From assembly GCA_029721515.1 (NCBI GenBank), contig CM056561.1, positions 11,142,501 to 11,206,500 of the forward strand: 64,000 nt of DNA, in the 5' to 3' direction. The notes beneath the pieces are model-generated. The model worked only from the letters and a program-made list of their open reading frames with translations. It did no database searches and was not told the DNA's origin. Origin of the DNA: Synanceia verrucosa. Its lineage: Eukaryota; Chordata; Actinopteri; Perciformes; Synanceiidae. Made by a program: the position numbers and the translations under genes. The first letter of the stretch is position 1; each line of letters begins with the position of its first letter. Shown one piece after another: positions 60,201-64,000 of the stretch.

Positions 60201-63200
60201 GTACTTTAGTATACCTTTTCCTTCTTTCTGCAACAAAGTATGAATACTATCTTGTGCAAAATAATCAAGTCACTGACTCTGCATTCTATTGTAGCCTGTT
60301 GGGGAATGAGTGGGCGGAGACTTCCCAGCAAGCATCTATGATTTCATGTCTGTGATTTATAGAAAGGTGTTATTAGGGATGTTATTACATGTTTTTGATG
60401 CAGTTAATTGATGTCTGTTGTGTCTGTTTGTCTGCTTGTTTGGTCATGTTTGTGCTCATGGTGTCTTTTGTGTTTAAATGGGACAGTTGTTGGCACCATG
60501 TAATTTCCACATTAGGAAGAGTGGTTCCTGCACTTTCCTGTTGGCCAACTGGCAAAATTGTTACTGTATATGTAAAAAACAAAACACAGATAATTGTATA
60601 TAAAGGGATTTGCTTGTAGTGTATCTTCAAAAGCCGTTTTCACACTAGCGAACCAAAGCCGAGCCATCCCAGGCTTGCTGGTGCTAAGTGCTTTAGCACC
60701 TTAGTACTTAAGCATACTTGATAAAAATGAAGTATATTACTTTTTGCAAAGGGAACTGTAGCAGTAATTATACAGACTTAGAGCAAAGACCTTCCAAAGA
60801 GGACTTTTTATCTCACCAACAAGTATATTGAGCTCTGTGTCTGCTGAAATCACTCCCCCAAATCCCTGTGGCACACATCACTACTTCATATTCACATACT
60901 AATTTGCATTGATCATATATGGTTGTGTTTTGGAGGGTAGAGGGCGGGATATGAGGCATGTTCATGTCTGCGCTTTTCTAGACGACAGTGTTATTTATCA
61001 ATGGGTATTGCGCGTACCTGTGTATACACGCAGTTTGATAGATCTGAAAAGGGTGTATATTTTTAGCGTGTACACCCGCTTTCAGAGTTTTCATGTGCTT
61101 CGGATTTACATGCTTGTGTACAGACAAACAAAAATGGAAATCACACATCACAAGATATCCCCTATAACAACAGTAACTATATATGCAATTGTTTGGAGAG
61201 AAAGTGTCCAAGTGTCCTTCATCTTCATCATAAATTATACAGCTTATGTCACTTTGAAGCTCCGACATTAGCTTTCCATACTTCTAGACCGTGCTTTTGA
61301 TGAAATTTTGTGTCCAACTCATTACTATGCATTTTGTTGCATGTGCTGGGAACCACAAATGCTGGGATATTTTTCAGAAATTTAATTGCAATTGTAACAC
61401 ACAGGACTTTTACCTTAGTCAGCCTCATCCTGACTGTATTCTTTCATAACAACAGCCATGCATAAACCCACATACCTACAATTGCTGAAAAAGAAAGTGT
61501 TGATTCTCTATGTGTAATAACATGACACATGTGTGGAGTCTGATGAATGCAAATCACAAAGGACCAAGAGCTGTAAACCCTTAGTTGCAGCATCCAACAC
61601 ACTCAGATTGGGTTTCTAGTCAGGAATATGGTCGTCAACCTCTAATTTGACCATTCTGAATTGCACATCTATCTCTCTCTCAGGTGTACACGTTCAACTC
61701 AGTGCGTAAATCCATGTGTACGGTGATCAAGCTGCCAGACGGTTCCTTCCGCCTTTACAGCAAAGGAGCCTCTGAGATCATGCTGAAGAAGTGAGTGCTG
61801 GAGGAGGATGAGGGAGGTAGAGGTGATCTTGGATGGCATTAAATTGTGTGAATAAATAGAGACAAAAAAAGGTCAAAGGGGATTTTATTAAAAGGTCTGA
61901 ATCTAACAGACAAAAGATACTCTCACTCACTATTTTCTGTCCTTAATATCTCCAGGTGTTCCTATATCCTAGATGCACATGGAGAACCGCGTGCTTTCCG
62001 TCCTCGTGACAGAGATGAGATGGTCAAACAGGTGAGATTTAGGTTATGTTGAATGTCATTTATTTAACATTCAGCTTTCAAGCTTCTATTGAGATATTGG
62101 AATGAATCTGTTGTCATATTTTATAAGTCATTACAATAAATCAAACTCCTCAATTTGTATAACAAGCTAATCGATTGTAATAGTGATTTATTGGTTGAAA
62201 TGAGTTAGATAAAAATATGTTTGATTTTTGGAAAAAAAAACAACATTTTTTCAATACATTTTGACGATTTGAGCTACTTACCTCCTTGAGTAAATGTACT
62301 TACTTGAGTAAGAAGTACCACTGAATAAGATGCTGCTCAAGATTAAGTTATTCCATTCTGAAACTATCACCATAAATATTATACTACTATAATATTCATG
62401 GTGCCCTGCCCTGTACTCTGGGTCCTTTTCATCTTGCAAATGTGTCTCCTTGATTCCTTTCCTCACCTCCTCTCCTCGCGACTTAGTTTTGCCCAAGGGA
62501 GATGAGAGTGGAGGAGGTGAGGAAGAGACATGAGGAGAGAGGAGCTGAGAAAATAAGGTGTTACATAAACAGTGTCGGGCAGAAAGACTGATCATCTTAA
62601 ATACCCACAAGTTATGCAAACAAAATGAACATCTGAGTCCTTACGTGGTTTGAGATTATTCCAGCTGTGTGTCGCAGCTCTTTTATGTCGTGGACATCAA
62701 AAACGCCTCTTGTCTCCTCAAAGATCCTCCATCACAGCAGGGAAACAATTTCCTCCCCTGATTTCCATATGAGAGATTATGTGAGAAACTGTTTCACTGT
62801 CCGATTAAACATTCATAAACAATCAGGAACAATATCTGTCTCACACTAGCTCATAACCATCACTGAGCAGAATGTGAGCGACTGACTTGTATATATTCCA
62901 AATCTGTTCAAACAAAACTTGCTTGCTTTTTCTACACCAGTCTAGATGTCACTAAAATATTTAGCAGTAAAACACATTTATTTGTTCCACATACAGTACA
63001 TTAGCCTATGCAAGCTGTGTAAGCATTGTTTCATTGACTGACAGGCTGACTGACCTAAATTCGGCTTGCAGTGAATACAGCTTGTGCTGTGAGGAAAAAC
63101 AACTCTCTTCTTTATTCCAGCTCAGTTGTTCAGTTTGCAGAGTAGCAGCTTTGTGTCACAATATCAGCTACAGTGTGCTGGGGTCTTTTATTTGCAGCTG

Positions 63201-64000
63201 TGTCAGAGAACATTCTCACAAAGTTACTAAAAAGGTCATCTGACATAAACTGCAAACTGTATGCAAGCTATTTAATCCGGTCTTTATGCAGGACATATTG
63301 GAATTGAAATGTTTTATGTGCAGTAAGTTAAACAGACTGTGGTGTGATTGGTTTTGAGATTTTGTTGTGGTAATAATGACTGATTAATAGGTGATTGAGC
63401 CAATGGCGTGTGAGGGGTTGAGGACCATCTGCATTGCATACCGTGACCTTCCATCTCATCCGGAGCCAGACTGGGACAATGAAGCAGAGATAGTGACAGA
63501 GTTAACCTGTATCGCTGTGGTTGGAATAGAGGACCCAGTTCGACCTGAGGTAGGCTGTTGTGGAGTGTGTGACTATTATACTGTCATTGAGTGCTCATTA
63601 CTCTTAACCAGCCACTGAAGGCAACAAGTGATCAACTGCTTTGGGAAGCAAAAGATCTCCGGAAATCATTTAGGTTGAGCCTTACCTGAAACTGAAACCC
63701 AAAGAAAAGTTTAGTCTCATTTTGAATCAGAGCAGATGTACAGTAGCTTAATTATACACCTAATATGTTATGATCTGCTAAAAACACTACAAGACGAATA
63801 AATCTCAGTTTTCATTTCAAGAGGGACAATAGAGTGACTCAGTTCTTCTTTCTTTGGGAGGGGGAAGGGAGAAACCCCTGGCAGAGATCGGAGTGCACTT
63901 CTTTTTGCATTGTATTTTTGTATGAACAAATTTCCCTTTCTCTTTAAGGTGCCCGATGCAATCCGTAAGTGTCAGCGTGCAGGCATTACAGTGCGGATGG
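44863..64000 (+). CDS. atp2b3: Plasma membrane calcium-transporting ATPase 3 (PMCA3), partial at the 3' end
   Basis: P2B-type Ca2+ pump that expels cytosolic calcium; calmodulin-regulated. Coding exons: 44863-45091, 49231-49428, 51771-52028, 52491-52616, 53445-53570, 55104-55160, 55513-55554, 55695-55859, 56252-56323, 56427-56569, 57345-57477, 58873-58982, 59125-59259, 61684-61790, 61956-62031, 63391-63549, 63949-64000+. The start is the ATG in GCCACCATGG, giving MGEMANS as in mammalian PMCA3. Landmarks: M1 near 110-130, M2 near 160-183, actuator TGES 252-255, M3 401-424, M4 with PEGLP, phosphorylated D499 in SDKTGT, nucleotide-binding KGAS at K625. About 729 of roughly 1,200 residues are visible; M5-M10 and the calmodulin-binding tail lie beyond the window. 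ACGNVSG-type loop text, AKKQDGGVAMEMQPLKSAEG and the ccnq neighbour favour paralog 3. Confidence 0.95.
45092..49230. other. atp2b3 intron 2, repeats only
   Basis: Besides the hAT-like piece at 46088-46312, this 4.1-kb intron has (GT)n at 48180-48210, degenerate GGAT/GAAT tracts at 45130-45330 and purine-rich stretches near 48130-48360. No additional exon is required by the protein. Confidence 0.5.
46088..46312 (-). mobile_element. hAT-like repeat fragment
   Basis: It ends GATCAATTAATTGCAGCTCT, the inverted form of the AGRGCTGCAAYTAAT start of a common fish hAT-derived repeat. The other end, AATCTGTTGATTATTTTTTA, also fits that family. The outermost bases at the left are missing. Confidence 0.5.
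49601..49983. mobile_element. piggyBac-like MITE
   Basis: Left end TAACTCTTTGAGCGCCAAAG then ACATACATGTACATC; right end GCTGGCACTCAATAAGTTAA. The roughly inverted CTTTGAGYGCCA/TGGCACTCAA ends and the TTAA at 49980-49983 (a one-base variant at the left) point to the piggyBac class. It has no ORF. It lies in atp2b3 intron 3. Confidence 0.5.
49984..51770. other. atp2b3 intron 3 remainder, nothing recognised
   Basis: AT-rich intron. No convincing repeat boundary or ORF. The neighbouring intron 52029-52490 holds only AAAT-rich text and a GTGCAAGTGCA repeat near 52370. Confidence 0.5.
53085..53285 (+). repeat. Decayed fragment of a dispersed fish retroelement
   Basis: The sequence GGTGGCTGGGCTCAGCCTTT, AGAGACAGGGTAAGGAGCTC and GTTTAGGTGGCTCAGCAAAT is followed by CAGGATGCTTCCTGGGTTTG and GGAAGAAGGTCCCGGG. 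It follows the order of a widespread teleost repeat. It has no intact ORF. Confidence 0.45.
54082..54115. repeat. (GT)n microsatellite
   Basis: Interrupted GT run in atp2b3 intron 6 (53571-55103), which otherwise holds a pyrimidine-rich stretch at 54190-54355 and no gene. Confidence 0.85.
55104..55160 (+). other. Extra 57-nt cassette exon at splice site A of atp2b3
   Basis: Bounded by CCCAAACAG and GTATGT, phase 1 on both sides, encoding EDNTQLPIST then DASFSTVTN. Skipping or including it keeps the frame. It resembles the middle insert of mammalian ATP2B2 site A (a ...LQLP...ASLVNG segment) more than anything in mammalian ATP2B3, which has a single 42-nt exon there. Confidence 0.65.
55513..55554 (+). 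other. Conserved 42-nt splice site A exon of atp2b3
   Basis: Encodes KQPDGAVENNQNK, bounded by TCTCTCAG and GTAAAA, phase 1/1. Its exact 42-nt length and position equal the site A exon of mammalian PMCA2 and PMCA3, in the loop between the actuator domain and M3. Confidence 0.8.
55649..55689. repeat. (TG)n repeat at a 3' splice site
   Basis: About 20 TG units with one CT interruption, running to five bases before the AG at 55693-55694 of the exon that follows site A. It takes the place of the pyrimidine tract. Confidence 0.9.
56881..57255 (+). mobile_element. tRNA-like SINE in an atp2b3 intron
   Basis: GGGGCGGCACGGTGGTACAG start, TGGTTAGCACTG (box A-like), GGTTCGAGTCC (box B-like), a tail of ATGGATGGATGGATGG. 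It is the least degraded of the copies in this window. It ends 90 bp before the exon encoding the phosphorylation site. Confidence 0.8.
57478..58872. other. atp2b3 intron, nothing recognised
   Basis: AT-rich, with a short (ATC)n run near 58723-58741. No gene or delimited repeat was seen. Confidence 0.5.
59260..61683. other. atp2b3 intron, no gene seen
   Basis: 2.4-kb intron. Around 60020-60260 and 60690-60745 it is dense in AGTATA/TACTTAAG words in both orientations, perhaps an old MITE of which I cannot fix the ends. The introns at 62032-63390 and 63550-63948 show nothing. Confidence 0.4.

Overview
This window is vertebrate nuclear DNA, almost certainly from a ray-finned (teleost) fish. It carries five spliced protein-coding genes with GT-AG introns, several of them spaced by only a few kilobases. 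It is littered with fish-type repeats: a tRNA-like SINE ending in ATGG repeats, a CR1/L2/Rex1-type LINE, hAT, Tc1/mariner and piggyBac-like short elements, and CA/GT microsatellites. All names below rest on exon-by-exon translation and remembered family features; no database search was run.

Layout: (1) 1-11566 (+), the beta subunit of adaptor complex AP-4 (ap4b1), entering the window after its first roughly 115 codons. (2) 13.6-18.6 kb (+), a complete four-coding-exon MGAT4C-like glycosyltransferase gene with a TATA promoter and a probable noncoding first exon. (3) 19.97-23.97 kb (+), a decayed LINE with a 2A-like oligopeptide motif, a Leu/Pro-coding minisatellite and a TAATG stop/start overlap. 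(4) 23972-25246 (-), cfap126 (Flattop), whose stop codon lies two bases from the LINE poly(A) tail. (5) 26030-30965 (+), ccnq (cyclin Q), head to head with cfap126 across a 783-bp shared promoter region containing X-box and ETS-type motifs. (6) About 31-36.6 kb, intergenic, with a near-consensus RE1/NRSE site. (7) 36.6 kb to the right edge (+), atp2b3 (plasma-membrane calcium pump 3): GC-rich promoter, noncoding exon 1, an intron of about 7 kb, a uORF-rich 5' UTR, and 17 coding exons reaching about residue 729 before the window ends.

The genes do not form a pathway: AP-4 sorts cargo at the trans-Golgi, the MGAT4C-like enzyme acts in the Golgi, Flattop sits at basal bodies and axonemes, cyclin Q activates CDK10, and PMCA3 exports calcium. 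The neighbourhood is informative, because ccnq next to atp2b3 is also found at human Xq28, which supports the atp2b3 call. The most unusual items are the LINE (2A motif, coding minisatellite, TAATG), its position at the cfap126 3' end, TG-repeat 3' splice sites in two genes, an extra 57-nt cassette exon at splice site A of atp2b3, the RE1 site upstream of atp2b3, and a charged insertion in the AP-4 beta appendage. No wholly new system is evident.
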